Assembly (NCBI GenBank): GCA_027460465.1 | Contig: JAPZAV010000173.1 | Coordinates: forward strand, 1 to 37,646 | DNA from: Candidatus Methanoperedens sp. | GTDB lineage: Archaea; Halobacteriota; Methanosarcinia; Methanosarcinales; Methanoperedenaceae | DNA length: 37,646 nucleotides | Reading direction: 5' to 3' | Shown here: one piece after another, positions 7,612 to 16,757 of the stretch | How the letters are laid out: each line of letters opens with the position of its first letter | Numbering within the stretch: the first letter of the stretch is position 1 | Program-made: the position numbers and the translations under genes | Notes under the pieces: generated by a model | Told to the model about the DNA's origin: nothing | What the model saw: the letters and a program-made list of their open reading frames with translations, nothing else | Databases searched by the model: none

Positions 7612-8046
7612 ATGACAACAGGACAAAAACCGTATCCCTATACATCTTTTAGATTTCGGATAGAAATTGCAGGAATCACCATTGCCCAGGTGTCAGAGGT
7701 AACAGGCCTTGTGTTTGAAACTGAGACCGAGCCCTATGAAGAAGGGGGTGTCAACGATTACGTGCATCAGCTGCCAAAAAGGACAAAATATCAGCATATT
7801 ACCCTCAAGCGCGGCATTACCGACCTGGAAGATATGTGGAAATGGTATCAGGATGTAATAAGCGGGAAATTCAAAAGGAAAGATGGATCCATCATATTAC
7901 TGGATGTTGCTGGTGAAGATAAGTGGCGCTGGAATTTCTCCGGGGCATATCCTGTAAAATGGACAGGTCCAGATCTTAAAAGTGACAGCAACACGGTGGC
8001 TTTTGAGACAATTGAGCTTGCACATAATGGGATCAAGAAGGGTTAA
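7612..8046 (+). CDS. Tail tube protein 2 (T4 gp19-like, Afp5-like)
   Basis: 144 residues, paralogue of the 6590 protein: PYPYTSFRFRIEIAGITIAQ, VNDYVHQLPKRTKYQHITLK, RGITDLEDMWKWYQD and SIILLDVAGEDKWRW. Two or three divergent tube paralogues are normal in eCIS; the second usually sits at the baseplate-proximal end as an adaptor between spike hub and main tube. Its position just before the LysM, gpD and gpV genes supports this. Confidence 0.93.
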   Translation: MTTGQKPYPYTSFRFRIEIAGITIAQVSEVTGLVFETETEPYEEGGVNDYVHQLPKRTKYQHITLKRGITDLEDMWKWYQDVISGKFKRKDGSIILLDVAGEDKWRWNFSGAYPVKWTGPDLKSDSNTVAFETIELAHNGIKKG

Positions 8047-8049
8047 TAA

Positions 8050-9165
8050 ATGAAAAAATCCAGTATCAAATCTATTACTCTGTCTAATTTATACTTCTAT
8101 CAAAAAATCATGGTTAAGTATCAGAAGGACAGAAAGAACCCTTTCAGGCTCCCCGTATTGATCTTTTCCAAAAATGCAAAGCGCCTTTTCCCTCAAAGAA
8201 TAAATATGGATATCCTGATGCGTTTTTATTTTTATAATCAAAACAAGATGTCAAATCTGATTTTTAACAGTGCTGAAAGTTTAAAAAATCTGTTTTCATG
8301 GTTTATGACTGAAAAAGTCAAACCCCTGCTGAAAGTGGAATCCAAATCTTCAAAAAATATCCAGAACATGTATGAGATGTTGAAGTTGATCCAGCCTGAG
8401 TTCATATCGAGAACACTTCAAAATATACCTGCTAACAGGCCAGAATTTTCTTCAGGAAACATTGGATCCTTTACACAGGCAGTCTACAATACCTCATCAC
8501 AAGTGTTGAATTTTCAGCCCATATTTTCCTTGAAAAATATTGCTCTTTATCCTCAAACAAGCTTTAATATCAGCTCACAGGGCAGAACTGTGAATAATTA
8601 CCTTTTGAATCATGGCAGTCATGTACACATTGTCAAACCGCAAATACTTCTGGTAAGTAAAAGGATTGAAAAAGAGAATCCCGGGAATTTCCTCATTACT
8701 GTAAAAGAAACAGGTTGGGAATATAAAACGGCTTTTGAGCATGAATCATCCGTTAACATACCTCAAGCTGCTTTATTGCTGAATAAAAGGATTTCAACTA
8801 AAACAATCGATGGCCACTTTACCGGGACGTATCAGAACTGGACCGCTGCTGATAAATCGTTCATAAGAAAATATGATTATGATCTGGCATCAACTGTAAG
8901 TTCGTTGACAGGCAAAAGAGGTACATCCTATCAAGTAAAAAATGAAAGCTTTGTTTTTCAGAATCAACGGCAGATGGAAGAAGAGATCGAACAGATTAAA
9001 AAAATCATGATCAAAACAAAAGAATCGTTAGAAAATTCATTACCTTCCCAGGTTTCTCAAGAGAAGGCCATCAAATCTAAAATTGATATTGACATCATTT
9101 CAGATCAGGTCTATCACAATATCGAGCGAAGGATCAAAACAGAAAGAGAGAGGAGGGGGTTATAG
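8050..9165 (+). CDS. Uncharacterised eCIS protein with ERERRGL tail
   Basis: 371 residues, strongly basic and rich in Ser/Asn, with no recognised enzyme or membrane motif. Residues ~300-325 look coiled-coil (QMEEEIEQIKKIMIKTKESL) and the last ~22 residues read ISDQVYHNIERRIKTERERR then GL. I recall a similar QVY...RR...ERERRGL tail in eCIS and phage proteins encoded between the second tube and the LysM protein, so the tail may be a docking motif on the baseplate. It fills the Afp6 position but is much larger than Afp6. It is also the only visible candidate for a tape-measure-like role, though it lacks the long helical pattern expected. Function unknown. Confidence 0.75.
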   Translation: MKKSSIKSITLSNLYFYQKIMVKYQKDRKNPFRLPVLIFSKNAKRLFPQRINMDILMRFYFYNQNKMSNLIFNSAESLKNLFSWFMTEKVKPLLKVESKSSKNIQNMYEMLKLIQPEFISRTLQNIPANRPEFSSGNIGSFTQAVYNTSSQVLNFQPIFSLKNIALYPQTSFNISSQGRTVNNYLLNHGSHVHIVKPQILLVSKRIEKENPGNFLITVKETGWEYKTAFEHESSVNIPQAALLLNKRISTKTIDGHFTGTYQNWTAADKSFIRKYDYDLASTVSSLTGKRGTSYQVKNESFVFQNQRQMEEEIEQIKKIMIKTKESLENSLPSQVSQEKAIKSKIDIDIISDQVYHNIERRIKTERERRGL

Positions 9166-9834
9166 ATGCTGGTAAAAGCTTTCCTGACAAGGAAAGATAA
9201 TCCTTTATTGATAGTGCCTTGCCTTTTCAATCCAAAAGAATTGAGTGTTGAGAAAAGCAATCAGTTTGCAGAAGTGAATATTCCTGGGCTTTCATCTCCT
9301 GTGTTTCAATTCGTTAGAGGGAATGCCAGGTCGGTGACCATGGACCTCTTTTTCGATACATACGAGCTGGGAACGGATGTGAGAATTTTCACAGACAGGA
9401 TCACTGGATGGGATGCTGGAAGCATGCTCAGCAAGTTACCCGGTATAGCAAAAGGCCTAATGGATATAGATTCTAACCTCCATGCTCCTCCAGTCTGCCT
9501 TTTTATTTGGGGAACATTCATCTTTCAGTGCATCATTGAAAGGGTCACCAAGAGGTTCACGATGTTCCTTCCTGAAGGGATTCCTGTCAGAGCAACATTA
9601 AGTGTTACCTTAAAGGAATATAGAGAAGTTGATGTACAGGTTAAAGAGATTTCTGTCCTGTCTGCTGATTTGACAAAAAGATGGGTAGTAGCCCAGGGAG
9701 ATAGTCTCTGGTCCATAGCAGCCAGGGAGTATGGTGATCCTGAAGATTGGAGACTGATTGCTGAAGCGAACGAAATCGATAATCCTCGTATATTATATCC
9801 GGGTCAGGAGCTTATAATTCCGGTAAAAGAGTGA
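9166..9834 (+). CDS. LysM baseplate protein (Afp7/Pvc7-like)
   Basis: 222 residues. The N-terminal ~165 residues (LIVPCLFNPKELSVEKSNQF, RSVTMDLFFDTYELGTDVR, CIIERVTKRFTMFLPEGIPV) match the conserved eCIS/contractile-phage gp53-type protein. Residues ~172-220 are one LysM domain (VVAQGDSLWSIAAREYGD, then ILYPGQELIIP). In Afp/PVC particles this protein fixes the inner baseplate ring around the hub. GGAGGGGG at the end of the previous gene provides the ribosome site, and the gene abuts its neighbours. Confidence 0.93.
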   Translation: MLVKAFLTRKDNPLLIVPCLFNPKELSVEKSNQFAEVNIPGLSSPVFQFVRGNARSVTMDLFFDTYELGTDVRIFTDRITGWDAGSMLSKLPGIAKGLMDIDSNLHAPPVCLFIWGTFIFQCIIERVTKRFTMFLPEGIPVRATLSVTLKEYREVDVQVKEISVLSADLTKRWVVAQGDSLWSIAAREYGDPEDWRLIAEANEIDNPRILYPGQELIIPVKE

Positions 9835-10929
9835 ATGAATTTGGTCCTAGAAAAATTATCGTTAGGAACGCTTAATTTCTATGCTCCAAGATTTGAAGTG
9901 GAGATAGAAAACCAGAAATTAACTGCAAATATATCGAAGGCAATCCTTAATGTAAAAGTTAATGAAAAAATTGATGAAGGGGTAAGTTTTGAATTGACGA
10001 TTCATGATGATTTTGATTTTACAAAACAGAAGTTCAAATGGCTCGATCATCCCCTTTTTAGCATTGGGAACAAAATCACCATAAAGATGGGATATGGAAG
10101 TAACCTGTTTCCCATGGTAATGGGGAACATTACAAGTCTTGAGCCAAGTTTTTTTACAGGCGAGACTCCTACACTTACAGTGGGGGGGCAGGATCTTTCT
10201 TACGATTATATTAAAAGGACTTCCCCTGAAAGAACATTTGTGGACAAGACATACAGCGATATAGCTCGAACAATCGCCTCAGAAGCAGGATTATTGCCTG
10301 TTGTGGATGATACAGGGAAATTTTTGCGCTCCATGCGGAAGAACAATAATGAAACTTACTATGCTTTTCTTGAAAGACTGGCAAAGGAAGTGGATTATGA
10401 ATTTAAAATGGATGGACAAACAATGTACTTTATCAAACCCGAAGACGACAAAAAGGAAATTCTGATATTGGAGTTAGGTAAGGATATCATCAGTTTTCGA
10501 CCCACTTTGAGAACAACCGGATTATATACAGAGGTAGAGGTAAGAGGGCATAACCCTCGCGATCCCACGAAGCCTATTATCGGAAAAGCAACAGCAGGAG
10601 ATGAAAGGAACCAGGAGCCCGGGAAAAAAACAGGAAGCCAGGTAGCAAAGGAGCTGGGAACTTTTAAAAAAGTCATATCCAATGTAATTGTAAATTCTGA
10701 AGCACATGCGAACTCAATAGCCAAAGCAGAATTGAACAAAGCCAGCGACACGCTGGTGGAAGGCGATGGAGAGTGCATAGGAATACCACAGATAAGAACA
10801 GGCACTACGATCAGGCTTGAAAAAATGGGAACCAGATTTTCAGGGAAATATTACATAAAAGAAACAACGCATACTATAAACGAAAGCGGGTATAGAACCA
10901 ATTTTTCAGTCAAGAGGAATGCATTATGA
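9835..10929 (+). CDS. gpD-like spike hub protein (late control D family, gp27-like)
   Basis: 364 residues. YAPRFEVEIENQKLTANIS, SFELTIHDDFDFTKQKF, GNKITIKMGYGSN, FARTIASEAGL-like and YAFLERLAKEVDYEFKMDG blocks are typical of the phage late control D / VgrG N-terminal fold, the hub joining tube and spike. In Afp8/Pvc8 this is fused to a gp5-like OB-fold spike; here the spike part is a separate gene that overlaps by four bases (ATGA at 10926-10929), implying translational coupling. Confidence 0.93.
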   Translation: MNLVLEKLSLGTLNFYAPRFEVEIENQKLTANISKAILNVKVNEKIDEGVSFELTIHDDFDFTKQKFKWLDHPLFSIGNKITIKMGYGSNLFPMVMGNITSLEPSFFTGETPTLTVGGQDLSYDYIKRTSPERTFVDKTYSDIARTIASEAGLLPVVDDTGKFLRSMRKNNNETYYAFLERLAKEVDYEFKMDGQTMYFIKPEDDKKEILILELGKDIISFRPTLRTTGLYTEVEVRGHNPRDPTKPIIGKATAGDERNQEPGKKTGSQVAKELGTFKKVISNVIVNSEAHANSIAKAELNKASDTLVEGDGECIGIPQIRTGTTIRLEKMGTRFSGKYYIKETTHTINESGYRTNFSVKRNAL

Positions 10930-11576
10930 CCCTTTTGGATGCTCTGAAAACTGATAATCAAAATATAAGAGTTATCAATGGTGTTGTGGCAGGTATCGTC
11001 ACTAACAATAAAGACCCAGATGATCTGGGAAGGGTCAAAATCAAGTTTCCATGGCTCTCAGATGATAATGAAACAGATTGGGTGCGGATAGCGACTTTAA
11101 TGGCAGGTAGTGAACGCGGGAGTTTTTTCCTCCCTGAAGTCGGCGATGAAGTGCTTGTTGCTTTTGAGCATGGAGATATCAATCATCCTTATGTCATCGG
11201 TGCTCTCTGGAACGGAGTGGATAAACCGCCTGGGGCAAACAGTAATGGGGAAAATAATATCAGGAAGATAAAGTCCAGAAGCGGTCATGAAATTATCTTT
11301 AATGATGAGAAGACCAAGGAGAATGTGACGATTCATACAAAAGGGGAGCATCAAATTATCCTGGATGATTCAGCAGGTAGTGAAAAAATAGAAATCATTG
11401 ATAAGACGGGAAATAATAAAATTACTTTTGATTCCATGCAGAACTCGATTAATATAGAGAGCGCAATGCAGCTCAAGATCAAGTCTAATGTGGTGGAGAT
11501 CGAAGGAACAACATCCCTGACGCTCAAGTCAAATGCCGTTCTGACAATTCAGGGGTTACCAGTAAAGATCAATTAG
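10926..11576 (+). CDS. gpV-like spike protein (baseplate assembly protein V)
   Basis: 216 residues. NGVVAGIVTNNKDPDDLGRV, FPWLSDDNETDWVRIATLMA, FLPEVGDEVLVAFEHGDI and PYVIGALWNG form the OB-fold of gp5/VgrG/gpV spikes. The C-terminal part (GHEIIFNDEKTKENVTIHTK, INIESAMQLKIKSN, LTLKSNAVLTIQG) is the repeating beta-helix that forms the needle. It overlaps the hub gene and precedes the PAAR tip, so all three spike pieces are encoded in assembly order. Confidence 0.94.
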   Translation: MTLLDALKTDNQNIRVINGVVAGIVTNNKDPDDLGRVKIKFPWLSDDNETDWVRIATLMAGSERGSFFLPEVGDEVLVAFEHGDINHPYVIGALWNGVDKPPGANSNGENNIRKIKSRSGHEIIFNDEKTKENVTIHTKGEHQIILDDSAGSEKIEIIDKTGNNKITFDSMQNSINIESAMQLKIKSNVVEIEGTTSLTLKSNAVLTIQGLPVKIN

Positions 11577-11587
11577 GAGGTTATCAA

Positions 11588-11881
11588 ATGCCGCTGGCAG
11601 CAAGAGTAGGAGATATGACAAGTCACGGAACTCCGTTGAGCCCGGGTCCCGGAAGCACGAATGTACTCATCGGAGGTATGCCTGCATGGAGGGCAATATC
11701 AGACACTCATACATGCCCTCTGGTTACAGGCGTAGTACCTCATGTCGGGGGAGTTATCGCCGTAGGAAGCGTCACAGTGCTTATCAATAACCTTCCTGCT
11801 GCACGCCAGGGGGATATGATCGTTGAAGGCGGTCCCCCCAATTCTATCGTTATGGGCTGTCCAACTGTATTGATCGGTTAA
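11588..11881 (+). CDS. PAAR-domain spike tip protein (Afp10-like)
   Basis: 97 residues, almost entirely one PAAR domain: PLAARVGDMTSHGTPLSPGP, VLIGGMPAWRAISDTHTCP and NNLPAARQGDMIVEGGPPNS. The His and Cys residues (TSHG, HTCP, MGCP) are those that bind metal at the point of the cone. AGGAGG at 11575-11580 precedes the start. It caps the gpV needle and may carry additional cargo at the tip. No C-terminal toxin extension is present. Confidence 0.96.
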   Translation: MPLAARVGDMTSHGTPLSPGPGSTNVLIGGMPAWRAISDTHTCPLVTGVVPHVGGVIAVGSVTVLINNLPAARQGDMIVEGGPPNSIVMGCPTVLIG

Positions 11882-11895
11882 TGAGGAGATCACAA

Positions 11896-12300
11896 ATGGC
11901 TAAAGATATGGCTAAAAATTTTCTGGGTGTAGGATGGAAATATCCTGTAGGGGTAAGCTATGATAAAAAAATTGCTATGTCTGAATATGAAGAGGATATC
12001 AAAGAAGCCATCTGGATAATTCTGGGAACAGTTAAAGGTGAGCGAGTTATGCGCCCGGATTTCGGGTGCGGTATTCATGATCTTGTTTTTGCCCCTATTA
12101 ACACCACCACCATTTCAATGGTAGAAAACACTGTCCGTGAAGGATTAACTCTCTGGGAACCCAGAATCGAATTGATCAAAGTAGAGGTGTCAGATAAAGA
12201 GTCCTCAGAAGGAAAGTTGCTGGTCAGCATTGATTACCGTGTGCGCGTTACAAACAACCGGTTCAACCTCGTTTATCCGTTTTACTTAAAAGAGGGATGA
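11896..12300 (+). CDS. gp25-like baseplate wedge protein (Afp9-like)
   Basis: 134 residues from the preferred ATG 11896, which has GAGGAG at 11883-11888 at proper spacing; ATG 11881 in the same frame overlaps the PAAR stop and lacks such a site. The KIAMSEYEEDIKEAIWIILG, KGERVMRPDFGCGIHDLVFA and NTVREGLTLWEPRIEL blocks are the GPW/gp25 family signature, including the conserved region that initiates sheath assembly. It overlaps the next gene by four bases. Confidence 0.95.
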   Translation: MAKDMAKNFLGVGWKYPVGVSYDKKIAMSEYEEDIKEAIWIILGTVKGERVMRPDFGCGIHDLVFAPINTTTISMVENTVREGLTLWEPRIELIKVEVSDKESSEGKLLVSIDYRVRVTNNRFNLVYPFYLKEG

Positions 12301-15300
12301 TAAAATTGAATAGCGAACTACCTAAGATAGAACCAAAAAAGTGCAGTGATACATATAAACAGCTAAAAGAGCTGGTTTTGCACTATACCCCTGAATGGGC
12401 AGGTTCGGATGGAAAAGACGCAGGTGTTGCTCTTCTCAAGATATTTTCCCATATAAACGAGAACGTGGTCAATCGATTCAATCAGGCGCCAAAGAAGAAC
12501 TTTGTGGCATTCCTGGATATGCTGGGGATTAAACTCCTTCCTGCTCAGCCTTCCAGGGTGCCGCTTACTTTTAATCTTGCAAAAGGGACAGAGAAGGAAA
12601 TTCTGGTTCCTGCAAAGACACAGGCTTCTTCAGATAAGACAGATGAACATGAGGAGCTGCCCTTTGAGACAGAGAAAAACCTGCTTGCAACTCCAAGCCA
12701 GCTAAAAAAAGTCATAAGCATAGACCCGGAAAAAGATGCAATCTACAAACCACCCCCGGGTTTCCTGAATGGTAAGCAGCAGAAGGAAAGTCAGGTTAGC
12801 TATGAAATAGTTTCATCTCCTTCGGCGGGTTCCAGGAACTTCCAGCTCGATAATGTAACAGACCTGGTTGCTGGAGACTTCCTGGGCATTGGGGAAAAAA
12901 ATAAGGAGTATGTCATAATTTCTAATATTTCCGGAATGATTATTCATATCACAGATCCACTGCTGAGTGAATATCCTTCCAGCACACCTGTGGAAAAGAT
13001 CACAAAGTTCAATCTTTTCGAAGGCAAGAACATGCAGGAACACAGTGTATATATGGGTCATAATGATCTTTTCAACATCAAGAGCACTGCACAGTTCACT
13101 CTTTTCATAAACCACCGCCCTGGAACCGAGACGGGGGTCACTCCTCTTAAGCTGTCATGGCAGTACTGGGGCGAGGTCGAAGGGGAAGAAGGAGAAGACT
13201 GGCGCGAATTCAATGCAAATGACGGAACACAGGGGCTCAGTAAAACCGGAACGGTCGAACTTAACAAGATAACAGAAGGGGAGATCAAAGAGAAGGAACT
13301 CATCAAAGATCTCAAGAGCCGCTGGATCCGCTGTATTGTCAAAGAACCTCTGGGTACAGGCGTGTCCCGAAAATTACCAAAGCTGGACAATATAGTCTTT
13401 AAGGTCAGATCTTCAGGAGAAAACCTTCTTCCGGATCAGGCTTTCAATAACGATACACCACTTGACATTACTCAAGCTTTTACACCTTTTGGCAAAGAAC
13501 CCAGGATGTTTGATTACTTTTCAATAGCCAGTAAGGAGATATTTTCCAAAAAGGGTGCGAAGATAGAAATGGATGTTGATGTAGAGAAAAGGGGGGTGCT
13601 TGGAGGCCCGACGGCAGTTGAATTTAAACAAAAAATAAAAGTTTTTGCCAGGGGGACGTTTGGAAGACTTGCAGAGGTAGAAATAGATCCCTCTGGAGAA
13701 AAAGAACCTGAATGGATTGACCATGGGTTTCCTCCCGATACAAAGATAGCACCTGAATCCACACCCAGTGCCGTGACCTATTCAGGAAAGGATGAGTACA
13801 TCTCGGTATTTGCAAGTGCTGAAAACGGGCATCTGGTTGAGAGGTTTTTTAATGGCAATCAATGGATCTGGATAGATCACGGGGTTCCAGAAGAAGGTGT
13901 AAAAGTTGTTTTTGATCCTGCAGCGATCACGGACTTTACAGGATGCGAGCCAGTTTATGTGATATCTGTATTTGTTACAGGATCGGACGGTTTAATTCAT
14001 GAATTAAATCGTGATCCTGACACAACGGCAGGAAGATGGATTCACCATGAACCTCCAGGTAATGTTGCTTTTGACTCTTCACCTTACGCAGACAGCTATG
14101 CCGGTATTGTAACAGACGGTGAATTTTCAGTAAATGTCATTAAAGTGAAAGTATTTGTGAAAGACAAAAAAGGAAGATTGCATGAACTGGACTGCATGGC
14201 AGGTGATAGCAGGTATGATGTCTGGAAGGATTACGGGCTGCTTGATCCTGCTAACGGCATAAAAGCCGGCTCAAGACCCTTCGCCATGGTTTATATTAAT
14301 ACGCCTCCTATTGGCATGGTTTCTTCTGATATAATTGGCAATGGAACGCACCAGGCAAAAGTATTTGCAAAAGGGTCAGATGATCAATTATGGGAGTTTA
14401 GCACTTTCAGCAAAGATGAAACGAATCAGGCAATCTCTCTGGAAGTTCCAGAAGATGAAAAAGGAAATAAAATAACGATCATATCTAATCCGCATGGTTA
14501 CATCACAAGTCCGGGCTCCGAAATAAATAACGAAGATAAACATATCTTTGTAAGAGGTACTGATGGCCGTCTATGGGAAAGAATAGATGATAGACCGGAT
14601 AAAAAAAACTGGAAATCTCACCACTCACCAGCAAATCTGAATCTCAGTTTCTCTCCATTTGTACTTCATGAGCGACTTCAAAAGATTTTATCTATCTTTT
14701 CAGCCAGCGATAAGAATTCCATTATAGAAAGGGATACTGAAAAAGAAACCTGGAACGAATACAAAGACCCTATCGAAACAGCGCTTACCCCTGCCCTTTC
14801 CTGGGAATACTGGAACAAGAAAGGATGGGTTGTGATAAAGGGAATAAAAGATGAAACCTCAAATCTCCTTAAAAGTGGAAAAATCATGTTTGATCTGCCG
14901 CAGGATGCTGAAGAGACCGAGATTGCGGGGCAAAAAAGCTCATGGATAAGAGCAAGGATCGTGGGAGGTGATTATGGAGAGAAAACGTTTGCTCTCCTGG
15001 AAGAATTAGATGAACGTAAAAAGCAGAAACTGATCTCCACGAAGGACAGCATCAGGCCACCCGTTATTAACAGGCTGACAATCAGTTATGCTCTTGAAAC
15101 AAAGCAATATCCCCAGAAGGTATGGACATATAATAATCTTGAATATCTTGATCAGACAGATGCGAGCAAGATCGAGGACAAATTCTTTCAACCCTTTGTA
15201 CAGCTGGAAGAAAGAGTAAGAACCATTTATCTGGGGTTTGAGAAATCATTCAAAGGAGGGCCGATAAACATATTCTTTGCAGCAAAGGAATTGCAATTCA

Positions 15301-16757
15301 TCGAGGAAAAGAAGCCAAAACTGGAATGGAGCTACAGTGTAAAGAATGACTGGAAAGAATTGAAAGGCTATCTCGATTACACCGAAGGATTGATCAAACG
15401 GGATATCCTGGAATTAATGGGACATCTGGATTTTACTTCTCAGTTCAGGTTCGGCGATTCTCTTTACTGGATAAAAGGGAGCCTTACCAGAGGTGAATAT
15501 GAAGAATCACCCATCCTTGACGGCATATATCTCAATACGGCATGGGCACTGCAGGCGGAAACAATCAAAGATGAAATACTCGGCTCAAGCGATGGAAGTG
15601 CTGACCAGAAATTCTCGTTCCTGAAGTTCCCTGTCCTGGAGGGACAGGAAATAAGGGTATGTGAGATACTATCAGAAGAAGAAAAACAGGAGATAATTGC
15701 ATTATCAGGAGAAAAGGCGATAAAAGAAGAAAAGGATGAAAAGGGGAAGGTGATAGAAACCTGTGTTTTATGGACAGAGGTCCCTGACTTTTTCGAATCA
15801 AAACCAAGAGATAGACATTACATTCTGGACCGCGCTATGGGGCAGCTCCAGTTTGGCGACGGGATCAATGGTATGATACCCCCGATACAGGATAACAACA
15901 TAAAGGCGGCTTCGTATCAATCAGGCGGGGGGAAGCAGGGAAATGTCAGTGCAGTTGAGATCAAAACACTCAAATCAGCTGTTGCTGGGGTTGAAAGTGT
16001 ATCAAATCCAGTGGCTGCTGATGGTGGTGCGGATACAGCAACGCTTGATGAAATGCTGGAAATAGGGCCTGCCATGATCGACCATCGGGACCGCGCTGTG
16101 ACTGCAGAAGACTTTGAATGGCTGGCCAAAAACGCATCAAGAAAAGTGATCAAAGTAAGATGTCTTCCAAATATCAATAATAGAAGACAGAAAGAGATTG
16201 GTTGGATTACTGTAATAATTGTTCCAGATTCACTGGAAGCTAAACCGTGCCCCTCCCTTGAGCTGCGAAAAAAAGTGCGCCAGCACCTTGAAGCACGCAG
16301 CGCAAACACCCTCAGCCATAAAAGACATGTCAATGTAGACAGTCCTTCATATGTGGAGGTTAGCGTCTCAGTGGATGTGTTCGTTACTTCTTTAGATAAG
16401 ATCTCCGAAGTTGAGCGAGAGGTCAAGAAAAAGCTGGATGCTTTCTTCCATCCTTTGACAGGCGGCCCGGAAGAAAAGGGCTGGGACTTTGGCCGGGATG
16501 TTTCGGCCTCTGATATTTATGCATTACTGGAAGATATTGAAGGGGTGGACCATGTGGAGAATTTAAAATTTTCACATAACTACGAACCATGCCTTTTCGA
16601 CATAGATCAGAATATTGACTGCAAAGAAAAAATTCTGAAAAATGGAAATTCAGACGGGGATATAGTGAAAGTAAATGAGAATTTTCTGATCGCAAACGGG
16701 ACGCATATCATCAATCTTCAACCGATAACGGAGGATAAGTCTTATGAGTCTGCTTGA
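12297..16757 (+). CDS. gpJ-like baseplate wedge protein with inserted seven-bladed propeller (Afp11-like)
   Basis: 1486 residues, much larger than usual. The N-terminus (LKELVLHYTPEWAGSDGKDA, FVAFLDMLGIKLLPAQPSRV, ILVPAKTQAS) and C-terminal third (YILDRAMGQLQFGDGINGMI, GKQGNVSAVEIKTLKSAVAG, DHRDRAVTAEDFEWLAKNAS) are baseplate J. Residues ~446-825 hold seven repeats of ~50 residues with a [VI]F[AV]xGxDGxLxE core and a W-x(2-3)-H/Y motif (FARGTFGRLAE, FASAENGHLVE, FVTGSDGLIHE, FVKDKKGRLHE, FAKGSDDQLWE, FVRGTDGRLWE, FSASDKNSIIE): a seven-bladed propeller of the PLL/tachylectin-like type. A TTG at 12306 (AGAGGG 9 bases upstream) is an alternative start. Overlaps the next gene by 14 bases. Confidence 0.93.
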   Translation: MIKLNSELPKIEPKKCSDTYKQLKELVLHYTPEWAGSDGKDAGVALLKIFSHINENVVNRFNQAPKKNFVAFLDMLGIKLLPAQPSRVPLTFNLAKGTEKEILVPAKTQASSDKTDEHEELPFETEKNLLATPSQLKKVISIDPEKDAIYKPPPGFLNGKQQKESQVSYEIVSSPSAGSRNFQLDNVTDLVAGDFLGIGEKNKEYVIISNISGMIIHITDPLLSEYPSSTPVEKITKFNLFEGKNMQEHSVYMGHNDLFNIKSTAQFTLFINHRPGTETGVTPLKLSWQYWGEVEGEEGEDWREFNANDGTQGLSKTGTVELNKITEGEIKEKELIKDLKSRWIRCIVKEPLGTGVSRKLPKLDNIVFKVRSSGENLLPDQAFNNDTPLDITQAFTPFGKEPRMFDYFSIASKEIFSKKGAKIEMDVDVEKRGVLGGPTAVEFKQKIKVFARGTFGRLAEVEIDPSGEKEPEWIDHGFPPDTKIAPESTPSAVTYSGKDEYISVFASAENGHLVERFFNGNQWIWIDHGVPEEGVKVVFDPAAITDFTGCEPVYVISVFVTGSDGLIHELNRDPDTTAGRWIHHEPPGNVAFDSSPYADSYAGIVTDGEFSVNVIKVKVFVKDKKGRLHELDCMAGDSRYDVWKDYGLLDPANGIKAGSRPFAMVYINTPPIGMVSSDIIGNGTHQAKVFAKGSDDQLWEFSTFSKDETNQAISLEVPEDEKGNKITIISNPHGYITSPGSEINNEDKHIFVRGTDGRLWERIDDRPDKKNWKSHHSPANLNLSFSPFVLHERLQKILSIFSASDKNSIIERDTEKETWNEYKDPIETALTPALSWEYWNKKGWVVIKGIKDETSNLLKSGKIMFDLPQDAEETEIAGQKSSWIRARIVGGDYGEKTFALLEELDERKKQKLISTKDSIRPPVINRLTISYALETKQYPQKVWTYNNLEYLDQTDASKIEDKFFQPFVQLEERVRTIYLGFEKSFKGGPINIFFAAKELQFIEEKKPKLEWSYSVKNDWKELKGYLDYTEGLIKRDILELMGHLDFTSQFRFGDSLYWIKGSLTRGEYEESPILDGIYLNTAWALQAETIKDEILGSSDGSADQKFSFLKFPVLEGQEIRVCEILSEEEKQEIIALSGEKAIKEEKDEKGKVIETCVLWTEVPDFFESKPRDRHYILDRAMGQLQFGDGINGMIPPIQDNNIKAASYQSGGGKQGNVSAVEIKTLKSAVAGVESVSNPVAADGGADTATLDEMLEIGPAMIDHRDRAVTAEDFEWLAKNASRKVIKVRCLPNINNRRQKEIGWITVIIVPDSLEAKPCPSLELRKKVRQHLEARSANTLSHKRHVNVDSPSYVEVSVSVDVFVTSLDKISEVEREVKKKLDAFFHPLTGGPEEKGWDFGRDVSASDIYALLEDIEGVDHVENLKFSHNYEPCLFDIDQNIDCKEKILKNGNSDGDIVKVNENFLIANGTHIINLQPITEDKSYESA

